From: Pseudothioclava sp033100795
GTDB lineage: Bacteria; Pseudomonadota; Alphaproteobacteria; Rhodobacterales; Rhodobacteraceae
Assembly: GCF_033100795.1 (NCBI RefSeq)
Contig: NZ_JAWLVI010000002.1
Coordinates: forward strand, 62,001 to 126,000
Length of the DNA: 64,000 nt
Direction: 5' to 3'
In this document: positions 1 through 9,058 of the stretch, one piece after another
How the letters are laid out: every line of letters starts with the position of its first letter
Numbering within the stretch: position 1 is the first letter of the stretch
Made by a program: the position numbers and the translations under genes
Notes under the pieces: model-generated
Database searches by the model: none
Told to the model about the DNA's origin: nothing
What the model saw: only the letters and a program-made list of their open reading frames with translations

Positions 1-1967
1 CCCTCGCCCTGAGGTGGCACCCCATTGGCGCCATTTTGCATATCGCGGAATGCCTCGTCCGAAAGCTCCTGCTGGTCGCGAAGCGTCTGCTGCAAGTCGC
101 GCATCGTCTGGTTGCCCTGACGGTCGCCCTCTCCTTGCCCCTGTGTGACCTTGAGGTTCTCCATCATCCGCGCGAGCTGATCCAGAAGCTCCTGCGCCTC
201 GGCCATGCGGCCCTCTTCCATAAGACGCTGGATCTCGTCTATCATCTGCTGGATCTGGTCGCCGGTGATCTGCTGGCTTTGCTGCTTCTGACCGAATTGC
301 GGCCCCTCTTCGGGCGCCGCCCGTTCGGCCAGCATGTCGATATAGCGATCCGTCGCCTCTTTCAGCTCTTGCATCAGCTTGGCGATTTCATCCTTCGACG
401 CGCCATTGCGGATTGCTTCGGACAGGCGTTCTTGCGCCTGCTGCATCGCGGCCAGAGCATCCGCCAGACCGCCATCCTCCAGCAGCTCGGCAATCTCCCA
501 AAGCATCGCGGCAAGTTCCTCGCGCGCCTCATCGGTCAGCTCACCCGCCTCAAGCCGCGCGATCACCAGTTGCAACATGCCCGTCACGCCATCTTGCCGG
601 ATGAACCCTTCGGGGCGATAGCTGAGCGCGCGCAGCCATTGCGCAACGCGCGGGCGGTTCTCGCGGTTCCACAGAAGATCGCGCCGCGCCTCGATCAGCG
701 CCGAAGCCAGCGGGTCGAAAAAGCGCCGCCCCGGCAGATCCAGCGCATAGGGTTCCGAGCGCCCCGTCTGGCCCAGCCCGTCCGTGACCTCCAGTTCCAG
801 CCTGACCGGAAGGTTCGCCCAGACATGCCGCGCGGCATCCTCGACCAGGGTTTCGGTAAAAGCGGTGCGCGAGCCGGAGATCGGCATCGGCAGATCAAAA
901 ACCAGATCGTCACGCGGCTCGGGCGCAAGGGCCAAGCCATATCGGCGATCCACGGCTCCTAATTCAAGCCGCACCCGCGCGACGCCCCGCACCACCGCGT
1001 AATCGTCGCCTGCCATAAAGGGCTGCGCGAAACGCCCGTCCGCGCGCCGCTCGGCCACACCCATAAGCGAGACCTCGGGCGCATCATCGGCCAGCACCTC
1101 GATCCGGAACCGGCGCTCCTGCGCACCGCCAACCTCGATAACGCCCCCGCGCATCGCCACGAAATCGCGCTGACCGACCTCCGTCCGGGCCTCGGTTTCC
1201 AAAGGCGCCGCAGGGTTCGACACGGTTTCCTCAAACGGGATCGCACCTTGCGCGCCATAAAACCGGAAGGCAAAGCGCGTGCCCTTGGGAACCGTAATCT
1301 CGTCGGCATCCAGAGCGTTCAGATAAAGCCCCGGCTTTCCGGTATAGCGTGGCGGTTCAGCCCAGCCTTCCCATGTCGGGCCAAGCGCCGCCTCGGCAGC
1401 GCCGGACCCGTGCCCAAGCTGCGAGGACGGGTCGAACATCTGCGACGGCGCGCCGAAAAGCAGCGCCATCACCACCGCAGCCACCGCCATCAGGCGCAGG
1501 GCAAACGGATCGCGCGGAGCAAGGTCTGGCGCGGGCGCAACAGGGCGCGCACCCATCGCGCGCTGGCGCATCCGCGACAGATGCGCCTGCCAGAGCGCAC
1601 GCGTCGCGGCGTCTTCGCCGCCAAGGGCGATCCGGTCGGCAAGCGTCGCCAAAGGGCGCCCCTCAAGCCGCGCATCCACGCGCGCCAAAGCCTCGGCCTG
1701 CGAGGGCCAGCGCAGCCGCAGCCCCGCGCGGATCAGCGCGACCACCAGCCCCAAAAGCCATGCCCCCGCCCCCCAAAGGAACAGATCGGGCGGCAAGTGA
1801 TCATGCAACCGGAAGGCCAGTGCGGCAAACCCAAAGGCAAAAAGCGAAAACGCAGACCAAAAGCCACGCAACACGCGCTCAAGCACCATCGCGCCGCGCG
1901 TCAGCGCAACCGACCATTCCACGATGGCAAGCCGTTCCGGCCCGCTGGTGCCTTTTCTCCGGCGCAT
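1..1967 (-). CDS. TIGR02302 / DUF4175 family membrane protein (3' end outside window)
   Basis: The reading frame is open from a start at 1967 to the window edge, giving 655 residues without a stop. The ATG is preceded by GGAAAGGGAG at good spacing. The protein opens MRRRKGTSGPERL, has two hydrophobic segments at about residues 30-75 and a further one near residue 140, then a long soluble region. The last 200 visible residues are rich in Gln, Glu, Met and Ala and look like coiled coil. This arrangement fits the alphaproteobacterial TIGR02302/DUF4175 family, whose role is not established; an envelope role is only suggested by the membrane segments. It lies 46 bases downstream of lysA in the same direction, so it is probably the distal gene of the argH-lysA operon. 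Confidence 0.85.
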   Translation of the reverse strand, partial: MRRRKGTSGPERLAIVEWSVALTRGAMVLERVLRGFWSAFSLFAFGFAALAFRLHDHLPPDLFLWGAGAWLLGLVVALIRAGLRLRWPSQAEALARVDARLEGRPLATLADRIALGGEDAATRALWQAHLSRMRQRAMGARPVAPAPDLAPRDPFALRLMAVAAVVMALLFGAPSQMFDPSSQLGHGSGAAEAALGPTWEGWAEPPRYTGKPGLYLNALDADEITVPKGTRFAFRFYGAQGAIPFEETVSNPAAPLETEARTEVGQRDFVAMRGGVIEVGGAQERRFRIEVLADDAPEVSLMGVAERRADGRFAQPFMAGDDYAVVRGVARVRLELGAVDRRYGLALAPEPRDDLVFDLPMPISGSRTAFTETLVEDAARHVWANLPVRLELEVTDGLGQTGRSEPYALDLPGRRFFDPLASALIEARRDLLWNRENRPRVAQWLRALSYRPEGFIRQDGVTGMLQLVIARLEAGELTDEAREELAAMLWEIAELLEDGGLADALAAMQQAQERLSEAIRNGASKDEIAKLMQELKEATDRYIDMLAERAAPEEGPQFGQKQQSQQITGDQIQQMIDEIQRLMEEGRMAEAQELLDQLARMMENLKVTQGQGEGDRQGNQTMRDLQQTLRDQQELSDEAFRDMQNGANGVPPQGE

Positions 1968-2013
1968 CACTCCCTTTCCGGCCCCCTCCAAAGAGGATCG
2001 ACGGGAAGATCCG

Positions 2014-3279
2014 TCAGAGCCACTCGGGGATGGTATCGCGGGCGAGCATTTCTTCAAAGCTCGGTCTGCGCCGAATGACAGCGAATTGATCCCCGTTCAC
2101 CATCACTTCGGGGATCAGCGGGCGCGAGTTATACTCGGACGCCATCACCGCGCCATAAGCCCCGGCCGAGCGGAAGGCGACCAGATCATCCGCCCCAAGC
2201 GGCGTAATCATCCGGCCCTTGGCAAAGGTATCGCCGGTTTCGCACACGGGGCCGACCACGTCGTAGGGGCGGGCCTCGGTGCCGGGGGCGGGTTCAACCA
2301 CCGGCACGATGTCATGATGCGCGCCATACATGGACGGGCGCACAAGGTCATTCATCGCGGCATCCACGATCAGGAAATCGCGGCCTTCGCCCTCTTTGAG
2401 ATAAATCACCGAGGTCACAAGGATACCTGCATTGCCCGAAATCAGGCGCCCCGGCTCGATCTCGATCTCGCATCCCAGATCACCCACGGTGCGCTTGATG
2501 ACCGCACCATAATCCAGAGGCAGGGGCGGCGCCTCGTTCGAGCGGGTGTAGGGAATGCCCAGACCGCCGCCCAGATCAAGGCGGATGATATTATGCCCGT
2601 CTGCGCGCAACTGCTGCGTCAGTTCGCGCACCTTCAGGAAGGCGGCCCCGAAGGGCTCCAGATCGGTCAACTGGCTGCCGATGTGCACATCGACGCCGAC
2701 AACCTTGATGCCGGGCAGGCTGGCAGCCTCGGCATAGGCGGCACGGGCTTTGGCAATCGGGATGCCGAACTTGTTCTCCGACTTGCCGGTCGCGATTTTC
2801 TCGTGCGTTTTCGCGTCAACATCGGGGTTCACACGCAGTGCAATCGGCGCCTCAAGGCCAAGCTCGCTCGCCACCGCCGAGATTACCCGCATCTCGGGTT
2901 CGGATTCGACGTTGAACTGGCGGATGCCGCCGGTCAGTGCGAGGTGAATTTCCTCGCGCGTCTTGCCAACGCCGGAAAAGACTATGCGTTCGCCCGGAAC
3001 ACCCGCCGCCTTGGCGCGCAGGTATTCACCGCCCGAGACCACGTCCATCCCCGCGCCCAGATCGCCAAGCGTTTTCAGAACCGCGAGATTCGAGTTCGAC
3101 TTGATCGCAAAGCAAACCAGATGCGGCAGCCCGTCCAGCGCCTCTTGGAACAGCGCGAAATGGCGCGTCAGCGTCGCGGTCGAATAGACATAGAAAGGCG
3201 TGCCGACGGCCGCCGCGATCTCGGGGATCGAGACATCCTCGGCGTGCAGCACACCGTCTTTATAAAGAAAATGATCCAT
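2014..3279 (-). CDS. lysA: Diaminopimelate decarboxylase
   Basis: This enzyme decarboxylates meso-diaminopimelate to L-lysine, the last step of lysine synthesis, using PLP in the cytoplasm. The 421-residue length is normal for the family. Visible landmarks are the PLP-binding lysine in CFAIKSNSN (K60), the glycine-rich phosphate-binding stretch GGGLGIPY, EIEPGR, and the active-site cysteine in CETGDTFA near the C-terminus. The frame extends nine codons upstream, but the ATG at 3279 is preferred because it begins the conserved MDHFLYKDG and has GGGGAC upstream. The gene follows a small LptM-like lipoprotein gene and argH on the same strand, an order often seen in alphaproteobacteria. Confidence 0.95.
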   Translation of the reverse strand: MDHFLYKDGVLHAEDVSIPEIAAAVGTPFYVYSTATLTRHFALFQEALDGLPHLVCFAIKSNSNLAVLKTLGDLGAGMDVVSGGEYLRAKAAGVPGERIVFSGVGKTREEIHLALTGGIRQFNVESEPEMRVISAVASELGLEAPIALRVNPDVDAKTHEKIATGKSENKFGIPIAKARAAYAEAASLPGIKVVGVDVHIGSQLTDLEPFGAAFLKVRELTQQLRADGHNIIRLDLGGGLGIPYTRSNEAPPLPLDYGAVIKRTVGDLGCEIEIEPGRLISGNAGILVTSVIYLKEGEGRDFLIVDAAMNDLVRPSMYGAHHDIVPVVEPAPGTEARPYDVVGPVCETGDTFAKGRMITPLGADDLVAFRSAGAYGAVMASEYNSRPLIPEVMVNGDQFAVIRRRPSFEEMLARDTIPEWL

Positions 3280-3345
3280 GGCGCGTCCCCGTTGGAAATG
3301 TCCCAACGCCCTTAGCGCAACTTGGCAAGGGAAGGAAGCGCCGCG

Positions 3346-3441
3346 TCAATGCGCGGCGATAACCTCTTGCGGCGGGACAGGTGGGCCATCCACGCCGCAG
3401 GCGGCAACCGCCAAGAGCGTCAGCGTCAGCAAAACCCTCAT
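3346..3441 (-). CDS. LptM-like small lipoprotein (31 aa)
   Basis: This is a 31-residue lipoprotein precursor reading MRVLLTLTLLAVAACGVDGP and ending PPVPPQEVIAAH. It has a short hydrophobic signal, a lipobox (AVAAC) and, directly after the cysteine, the G-x-x-GP-x-x-PP pattern of the LptM/YifL family. In E. coli, LptM helps mature the LptD-LptE lipopolysaccharide translocon. The start overlaps the argH stop codon (ATGA), so the gene is translationally coupled to argH, and lysA follows 67 bases on. The family assignment rests on this short motif and on the position between argH and lysA; activity in LptD assembly is inferred. Confidence 0.8.
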   Translation of the reverse strand: MRVLLTLTLLAVAACGVDGPPVPPQEVIAAH

Positions 3442-4844
3442 GCAAGGCGCTCCTTCCAGCGGGCGATCTGGGCGCGGACCTGATCGGGGGCCGTGCCGCC
3501 ATAAGATTGCCGCGAGGCGACCGAGTTGTGAACCCCAAGAACGGCGAACACGCTGTCATTGATTGACTCGTTGACCGAGCGCATTTCGTCCAGTGACAGG
3601 TCCGGCAGGTCGCAGCCCTTCGCCTCGGCCATCGCAACCAGCGAGCCGGTCACATGGTGCGCATCGCGGAACGGTAGCCCCGCCTCGCGCACCAGCCAGT
3701 CGGCCAGATCCGTCGCGGTCGAGAAGCCCGAGGCGGCAGCCGCCTCCAGCTTGTCACGGTTCACGCTCAGGTCGCGCAACATGCCTTCCATCGCGGCCAA
3801 AGCCAGCAGCAGATGGTCAGCGGCGTCGAATACCTGCTCTTTGTCCTCTTGCATGTCCTTCGAATAGGCCAGCGGCAGCCCCTTCATCACCGTAAACAGC
3901 GCCACCGTCGCCCCAAGAATACGCCCGATCTTGGCGCGGATAAGCTCGGCCGCGTCGGGGTTGCGCTTTTGCGGCATGATCGACGAACCCGTCGACCACT
4001 TGTCCGACATCGACACAAAGCGGAACTGCGCCGAGGACCAGATCACCAACTCTTCGGCAAGGCGCGACAGGTGAACCGCGCAGATGGAACCCGACGACAG
4101 GAACTCCAGCGCGAAATCGCGGTCGGATACCGCATCCAGCGAGTTCGCCATCGGGCGATCAAAGCCCAGCGCCTCAGCCGTCATGAAACGGTCGGTCGGG
4201 AAGCCCGTTCCCGCCAGCGCCGCCGCCCCCAAGGGACATTCGTTCATCCGCTTACGCGCATCCTCGAAGCGGGATTTGTCGCGCGCGAACATCTCGACAT
4301 AGGCCATCATGTGGTGGCCCCAAGTCACGGGCTGCGCGGTTTGCAGATGCGTAAAGCCCGGCATCACCCAATCAGCACCCGCCTCGGCCTGCACCAGACA
4401 GGTGCGGATCAGCGCATCAAGGCCCGCAATAGCCGCATCCGCCTGATCGCGCACCCAAAGGCGGAAATCGGTCGCCACCTGGTCATTGCGCGACCGTGCG
4501 GTGTGCAGGCGGCCGGCCGGTTCGCCGATCACCTCTTTCAGCCGCGCCTCGACATTCATGTGAATATCTTCAAGCGCCGTCGAGAACGGGAAATTTCCGG
4601 CTTCGATCTCTGACAAGACCGTGAGAAGCCCTTCCCGAATGGCCTTTGCATCGCTATCAGTGATGATGCCTTGCGCTGCCAACATGGCTGCGTGGGCCCG
4701 GCTGCCGCGAATATCCTGGGCGTAGAGCCGCTGGTCGAACGAGATGGACGCGTTGATCGCCTCCATGATCGCATCCGGCCCGGAGGCAAAACGTCCGCCC
4801 CACATTGCGTTGGAGGCTTTGGTATCCTTGGCGTGTTCGGTCAT
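3438..4844 (-). CDS. argH: Argininosuccinate lyase
   Basis: ArgH splits argininosuccinate into arginine and fumarate, the last step of arginine synthesis. The 468-residue protein carries the fumarase/aspartase superfamily signature SSIMPQKRNPD near residue 280, the N-terminal WGGRF typical of ArgH, and HTARSRNDQVATD. The start at 4844 (MTEHAKDTKASN) is chosen because GAAAGG lies upstream; an in-frame ATG eight codons earlier has no better signal. It leads the argH-lipoprotein-lysA-TIGR02302 operon and is divergent from a TlpA-like thioredoxin gene, with only 25 bases between the two starts. Confidence 0.95.
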   Translation of the reverse strand: MTEHAKDTKASNAMWGGRFASGPDAIMEAINASISFDQRLYAQDIRGSRAHAAMLAAQGIITDSDAKAIREGLLTVLSEIEAGNFPFSTALEDIHMNVEARLKEVIGEPAGRLHTARSRNDQVATDFRLWVRDQADAAIAGLDALIRTCLVQAEAGADWVMPGFTHLQTAQPVTWGHHMMAYVEMFARDKSRFEDARKRMNECPLGAAALAGTGFPTDRFMTAEALGFDRPMANSLDAVSDRDFALEFLSSGSICAVHLSRLAEELVIWSSAQFRFVSMSDKWSTGSSIMPQKRNPDAAELIRAKIGRILGATVALFTVMKGLPLAYSKDMQEDKEQVFDAADHLLLALAAMEGMLRDLSVNRDKLEAAAASGFSTATDLADWLVREAGLPFRDAHHVTGSLVAMAEAKGCDLPDLSLDEMRSVNESINDSVFAVLGVHNSVASRQSYGGTAPDQVRAQIARWKERLA

Positions 4845-4869
4845 TGTCTGGCCTTTCGTCGGAGGCAAA

Positions 4870-5412
4870 ATGCTACGGTCCCTCGTCCTTTATACGGCCA
4901 TTGCGCTTGGTGCAAATGCCGCTCAAGCCGCAGATCTGTCCGCGCTCAAAGAAGGCGACATGCGCAAGCTTGTCGTTTACGAGGCACCGATACAGGTGCC
5001 TGAGCTAGCCTTTACCGATGCGACTGGCGCCGAGCGCCGCCTGAGCGACTGGCACGGCAAGGTGTTGCTGGTGAATTTTTGGGCGGTCTGGTGTGCGCCC
5101 TGCCGCGCCGAGATGCCCTCGCTCGACCGGCTGCAGGCGGAAATGGGTGGCGCCGATTTCGAAGTTCTGACAATTGCCACAGGCCGCAATCCAGCGCCCA
5201 AAGTCGAGCGTTTTCTTGAAGATGTCGGCGTCAAACATCTGGCGCGCTATGCCGATTCGAAGAACCAACTCGCGCGCGGGATGGGAATTGTTGGTCTGCC
5301 CGTAACCGTGCTGATCGACCGCGACGGGAACGAGGCCGCCCGCCTGATAGGCGAAGCGGCATGGGATGGTGCCGAAGCAAAGGCGGTTATCAACGCCCTC
5401 TTGTCCGATTAG
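4870..5412 (+). CDS. TlpA-like periplasmic thiol:disulfide oxidoreductase
   Basis: This is a 180-residue thioredoxin-fold protein with a cleavable signal peptide (residues 1-20, cleavage after AQA). The redox motif is WCAPC (C75 and C78) inside LLVNFWAVWCAPCRAEMP, typical of TlpA/ResE proteins. Such proteins act in the periplasm as reductants, usually for cytochrome c or oxidase maturation; the substrate here cannot be told. The cis-proline appears in GLPVTVLIDRDG. A GGAGG ribosome site precedes the ATG at 4870. Divergence from argH is common in this lineage. Confidence 0.88.
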   Translation: MLRSLVLYTAIALGANAAQAADLSALKEGDMRKLVVYEAPIQVPELAFTDATGAERRLSDWHGKVLLVNFWAVWCAPCRAEMPSLDRLQAEMGGADFEVLTIATGRNPAPKVERFLEDVGVKHLARYADSKNQLARGMGIVGLPVTVLIDRDGNEAARLIGEAAWDGAEAKAVINALLSD

Positions 5413-5419
5413 ACCCTCA

Positions 5420-6661
5420 TCAGGCGGACTTTGCCCTTTCTTCGTGGCGCAGGTAATGCGTGATTGATTTCTCCAGCTCTTCCGAGTGATGCATGATCGA
5501 CTCGAGGCGTTTCTTGATGTCGTCATGGAACAGATCAAGCTGGTCTATGGTGGAGGACAGGGTGCCACCGGCTCCGCGCATCCGTCCGCATTCAACGCGA
5601 CCGAGAACGCGAATCGTATCAAGCCCCAACATCTGACGCCGAATTTCGCGGCTTGAGCGTGTCATCCCTGCCGCCAGATCTGCAGCAACGCGCAGAGCCG
5701 AGCGGGCCGCATCCGCACTTGATATCAACGCACGATCCAGAACCTGCTTCTCCTCGCCCCAATCGATTCCCATGACCTCGTCATGCCCTTCAAACGTTAC
5801 CGCCATCTCTGCAATAACGCGGCTGCATCCTAACAGGAACAGTGCGCGCGCCACCTCGCGCGCCATTTGGTCATACATATTGTCTCGCCCGACCACGAAG
5901 CTGCGCAACCGGTCCGAAATCCCTGCCGACGAGACCTTGTAGTTTTCCGAGATCGACGAGACCGGCCCACCCGACGGCTCCAGGCGCGACGCAACGATCC
6001 GCATGTTGTTCGGGATCGCCTGCAACGCCTCGAAGCTACGCAACAGCCCCTTCTGTTCGCTTGCCGCGGCCTCTAGCACGGAGTTCATCTGCGAGAGGAC
6101 AACAGTCCGCCGGTCCGAGGGTCGCTTCAGAATGACATCGCGTGCCGTCAATTCCTGCCCAAGCGCGTAGGCCATATAGCTGGTAAGCGTCGAGAACCCC
6201 TCGCCAATAGCAATGTCACGCAGCTTCTCGACCGTCCCCTCGGGATCAGCTTTCGTCTGTCGCTCCGTTTCCGCCAGCTCCGGATATACCGCCGCCATCT
6301 TCGCGAATAACGGCGAGGACGGCTTCAGGCGCACTGACAGATACCCGCCATCAAGCGGGATAATCACGGCAAATACCCAGTAATACCCACCCGATTTTGC
6401 ACGATTTTTTACATAAGCTCCCATCGGGAGTCCCTTCCCGAGCGCGTCCCACAGGAGCCGGAATACCCCTTTGGGCGTATCGGGGTGACGCACGATTTTA
6501 TGCGGCGCACCCAGCAATTCATCCCAGTCATACTGCGCGACGCGCTTGAAAACGTGGTTACCAGCCAAGATCACGCCGCGCGCATCGGTTCGTGAATAGA
6601 ACAGTTCGTCAAAGCCCAAAGGGACTTCGGCATCGGAAACAAATTTAGCGTCAGTAACCAT
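5420..6661 (-). CDS. PAS-domain protein, Aer-like sensor without MCP signalling hairpin
   Basis: The 413-residue protein begins with a PAS domain (about residues 20-115) of the aerotaxis-receptor type: it has LFYSRTDARGVILAGN, then HPDTPKGVFRLLWDAL and the GYYWVFA strand. The remaining 300 residues look alpha-helical. I see neither transmembrane segments nor the conserved hairpin tip of methyl-accepting chemotaxis proteins. It may therefore be a soluble redox or energy sensor that acts with a partner. It is divergent from a gene for an EAL phosphodiesterase, separated by about 200 bases, which suggests a shared role in signalling or motility. The partner is not visible. Confidence 0.75.
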   Translation of the reverse strand: MVTDAKFVSDAEVPLGFDELFYSRTDARGVILAGNHVFKRVAQYDWDELLGAPHKIVRHPDTPKGVFRLLWDALGKGLPMGAYVKNRAKSGGYYWVFAVIIPLDGGYLSVRLKPSSPLFAKMAAVYPELAETERQTKADPEGTVEKLRDIAIGEGFSTLTSYMAYALGQELTARDVILKRPSDRRTVVLSQMNSVLEAAASEQKGLLRSFEALQAIPNNMRIVASRLEPSGGPVSSISENYKVSSAGISDRLRSFVVGRDNMYDQMAREVARALFLLGCSRVIAEMAVTFEGHDEVMGIDWGEEKQVLDRALISSADAARSALRVAADLAAGMTRSSREIRRQMLGLDTIRVLGRVECGRMRGAGGTLSSTIDQLDLFHDDIKKRLESIMHHSEELEKSITHYLRHEERAKSA

Positions 6662-6862
6662 GGTGCGGGCGCCTCAAGAATATGCTCATCGCCACGAACG
6701 CTACTCGCCCCTCCTTACGAAACTGTTTAAAAACGGCGGGTTTTCTCAGTCGCCACAACACTTCACGCTTGAGTAACCATAATACAACTTTACGCTTGGG
6801 CTTTACGGCTTCTTAGGCGCTTGACCTCACAGTGGGGACAGCCGTTAAGGAGTGAGAGTACG

Positions 6863-7705
6863 ATGACCATCGGAAAAGCGCCGTTTGACGAACCCGTCAA
6901 CTGGACCGACACCAACCCGCTCGACTTTGCTGTTGCACAACGCGACAAAGATATCTTGTCGATGGTCCGAAACGCGGTGGACAATCGCGATGTCCTGATG
7001 GCCTATCAACCCGTTGTCCAGACAGCGCGGCAAGATCGCATCGCCTTTCACGAGGGACTTTTGCGCGTGCTGGATGCCAGCGGGCGTATTATCCCTGCCC
7101 GAGAGTTTATTCCCGTCGTCGAAAGTACCGAACTCGGGCGCAAGCTCGACTGCATTGCCATCGAGACCGGGCTTCGCACGCTTTCGGAGAACCCTTCGCT
7201 GCGTCTTGCCATCAACATGTCAGCACGCTCTATCGGATACCCCGCCTGGATGAAGGTGCTCAACCGCGGTCTGGCCATAGACGATACGGTTGCGGAACGC
7301 CTGATTCTCGAGATTACCGAGAGCTCGGCTATGCAGATGCCCGAACTGGTTTCCGTCTTCATGCAGGATCTGCAACAGCGCGGTGTCAGCTTCTCACTTG
7401 ATGATTTCGGCGCCGGATATACCTCCTTCCGCTATCTGCGCGAGTTCTACTTCGACATCCTGAAAATCGACGGACAGTTCATTCGGGGAATCGCCTCGAA
7501 CCCCGACAATCAGGTCCTTACCGAAGCCCTTCTGGGCGTCGCCCGCCATTTCGATATGTTTACAGTTGCCGAGGCCGTCGAAACCGCCGAAGATGCGGCT
7601 TACCTGAGTGATCTGGGAGTCGATTGCCTGCAGGGCTATTATTTTGGCGCACCGACGATCCACCCTGCGTGGGAGAATCGCGAGGCGACCCTCAAACGCG
7701 CATGA
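6863..7705 (+). CDS. EAL-domain cyclic-di-GMP phosphodiesterase
   Basis: This 280-residue protein is a stand-alone EAL domain that should hydrolyse c-di-GMP to pGpG. The catalytic set appears complete: the EAL-position motif as EGLLR, N in AINMSARS, E in LEITESS, the DDFGAGYTSF loop, K in ILKIDGQF, E in VAEAVET and Q in CLQGYYFG. No GGDEF, REC or membrane domain is present; the first 40 residues are unassigned. The ATG at 6863 has AAGGAGTG at good distance and is preferred over an earlier in-frame start at 6821. It is divergent from the PAS protein gene. Confidence 0.88.
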   Translation: MTIGKAPFDEPVNWTDTNPLDFAVAQRDKDILSMVRNAVDNRDVLMAYQPVVQTARQDRIAFHEGLLRVLDASGRIIPAREFIPVVESTELGRKLDCIAIETGLRTLSENPSLRLAINMSARSIGYPAWMKVLNRGLAIDDTVAERLILEITESSAMQMPELVSVFMQDLQQRGVSFSLDDFGAGYTSFRYLREFYFDILKIDGQFIRGIASNPDNQVLTEALLGVARHFDMFTVAEAVETAEDAAYLSDLGVDCLQGYYFGAPTIHPAWENREATLKRA

Positions 7706-7763
7706 CCACAGCTCGGCGCGCAAGATAATTGCGCTAACGCAGCAATACACTTTACGAATCTAC

Positions 7764-7791
7764 TTGACGCAACCTCTCCATCGGGCATGCT
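7764..7791 (+). promoter_or_regulatory. Candidate sigma-70 type promoter of phaA
   Basis: TTGACG (7764-7769) and CATGCT (7786-7791) are separated by 16 bases and lie about 60 bases upstream of the phaA start. The -35 element is good and the -10 element weak. The short palindrome CTGCGCAG overlaps the end of the -10 element and could be an operator. The call is by eye only. Confidence 0.35.
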
Positions 7792-7852
7792 GCGCAGCGG
7801 CATAACCGGCGCAGCCGTTCCGCGCGCCGACCATCCTGTGAGGAGAGAATAC

Positions 7853-9028
7853 ATGACCAACGTCGTCATCGTTTCCGCGGCGCGCACCGCGGTAGGGAGC
7901 TTTAACGGCTCGTTCGCAAACACCCCTGCCCATGAGCTTGGCGCCTGCGTTCTGGACGCCGTCGTAGCGCGCGCAGGCATCGAGAAAGCCGACGTTTCCG
8001 AAACGATCCTCGGTCAGGTTCTCACCGCCGGCCAGGGCCAGAACCCCGCCCGGCAAGCGCACATCAGCGCCGGCTTGCCGATCGAATCTGCGGCGTGGAG
8101 CATCAACCAGGTCTGTGGCTCGGGCCTTCGCACCGTTGCCCTTGGCGCTCAGCATATCATGTGCGGAGATGCAGGTATCGTGATTGCTGGCGGCCAGGAA
8201 AGCATGTCGCTTAGCCCCCATGTCGCGCATCTGCGTGCTGGCACCAAGATGGGCGACATGAAAATGATCGACTCGATGATCAAGGACGGTCTGTGGGACG
8301 CCTTCAACGGCTACCACATGGGTCAGACGGCGGAAAACGTTGCGAGCCAGTGGCAAATCACCCGCGAGATGCAGGACGAATTCGCCCTTGCGTCGCAGAA
8401 CAAGGCCGAGGCAGCACAAAAGGCTGGCAAATTCGTCGACGAGATCACCCCGTTCACCGTGAAAACCCGCAAGGGAGAGATCATCGTCGATGCGGATGAA
8501 TACATCCGCCACGGCGCCACCCTCGAATCGATGCAGAAACTGCGCCCCGCCTTTGCCAAGGACGGGTCCGTCACCGCTGGCAACGCTTCGGGCATCAACG
8601 ATGGCGCCGCAGCCGTTTTGCTGATGTCGGAAGAAGAAGCAGCCAAGCGCGGCCTGACACCCCTTGCCCGCATCGCATCCTATGCGACCGCCGGCATTGA
8701 TCCGTCGATCATGGGATGCGGCCCGATCCCGGCCTCGCGCAAAGCGCTGGAAAAGGCTGGCTGGAACGCCGCCGATCTGGACCGCATCGAAGCGAACGAA
8801 GCGTTCGCCGCGCAGGCCTGCGCCGTCAACAAGGACATGGGCTGGGATACCTCGAAGGTGAACGTCAACGGCGGCGCGATCGCCATCGGCCACCCGATCG
8901 GCGCCTCGGGCTGCCGCATCCTCAACACCCTTGTCTTCGAAATGAAACGTTCGGGTGCCAAGAAAGGCCTAGCGACGCTTTGCATCGGCGGCGGCATGGG
9001 CGTTGCAATGTGCCTCGAAGGTCTCTGA
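7853..9028 (+). CDS. phaA: Acetyl-CoA acetyltransferase (beta-ketothiolase)
   Basis: PhaA condenses two acetyl-CoA into acetoacetyl-CoA, the first step of polyhydroxybutyrate synthesis. The 391-residue length is exact for the biosynthetic thiolase family. The nucleophilic cysteine is C88 in INQVCGSGLR, the catalytic histidine H347 in AIGHPIGASG and the second cysteine C377 in LCIGGGMG. The ATG at 7853 follows AGGAGAGAATAC; an in-frame start 22 codons earlier is not used by the family. phaB follows after about 100 bases, so the pair channels acetyl-CoA to 3-hydroxybutyryl-CoA. A dyad and a hairpin lie in the gap between them. Confidence 0.96.
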   Translation: MTNVVIVSAARTAVGSFNGSFANTPAHELGACVLDAVVARAGIEKADVSETILGQVLTAGQGQNPARQAHISAGLPIESAAWSINQVCGSGLRTVALGAQHIMCGDAGIVIAGGQESMSLSPHVAHLRAGTKMGDMKMIDSMIKDGLWDAFNGYHMGQTAENVASQWQITREMQDEFALASQNKAEAAQKAGKFVDEITPFTVKTRKGEIIVDADEYIRHGATLESMQKLRPAFAKDGSVTAGNASGINDGAAAVLLMSEEEAAKRGLTPLARIASYATAGIDPSIMGCGPIPASRKALEKAGWNAADLDRIEANEAFAAQACAVNKDMGWDTSKVNVNGGAIAIGHPIGASGCRILNTLVFEMKRSGAKKGLATLCIGGGMGVAMCLEGL

Positions 9029-9035
9029 GGCAATT

Positions 9036-9056
9036 ATTTTGCTGCAATCGCAAAAT
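9036..9056. promoter_or_regulatory. Inverted repeat upstream of phaB
   Basis: ATTTTGC and GCAAAAT form a perfect 7-base inverted repeat around the 7-base centre TGCAATC, just after the phaA stop codon. TGC-rich dyads near pha genes are bound by the repressor PhaR in Paracoccus and Rhodobacter, so a PhaR operator is possible. That function is inferred from family knowledge only. Confidence 0.4.
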
Positions 9057-9058
9057 TG

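Noticed and set aside
1924..3315. Long plus-strand open frame of 463 codons opposite lysA
   Set aside because: It is the antisense shadow of lysA in high-G+C DNA; the minus-strand protein has full family motifs, and this frame shows no recognisable domain.
7760..8893. 377-codon minus-strand frame opposite phaA
   Set aside because: Shadow of a highly conserved thiolase; no supporting start or motif.
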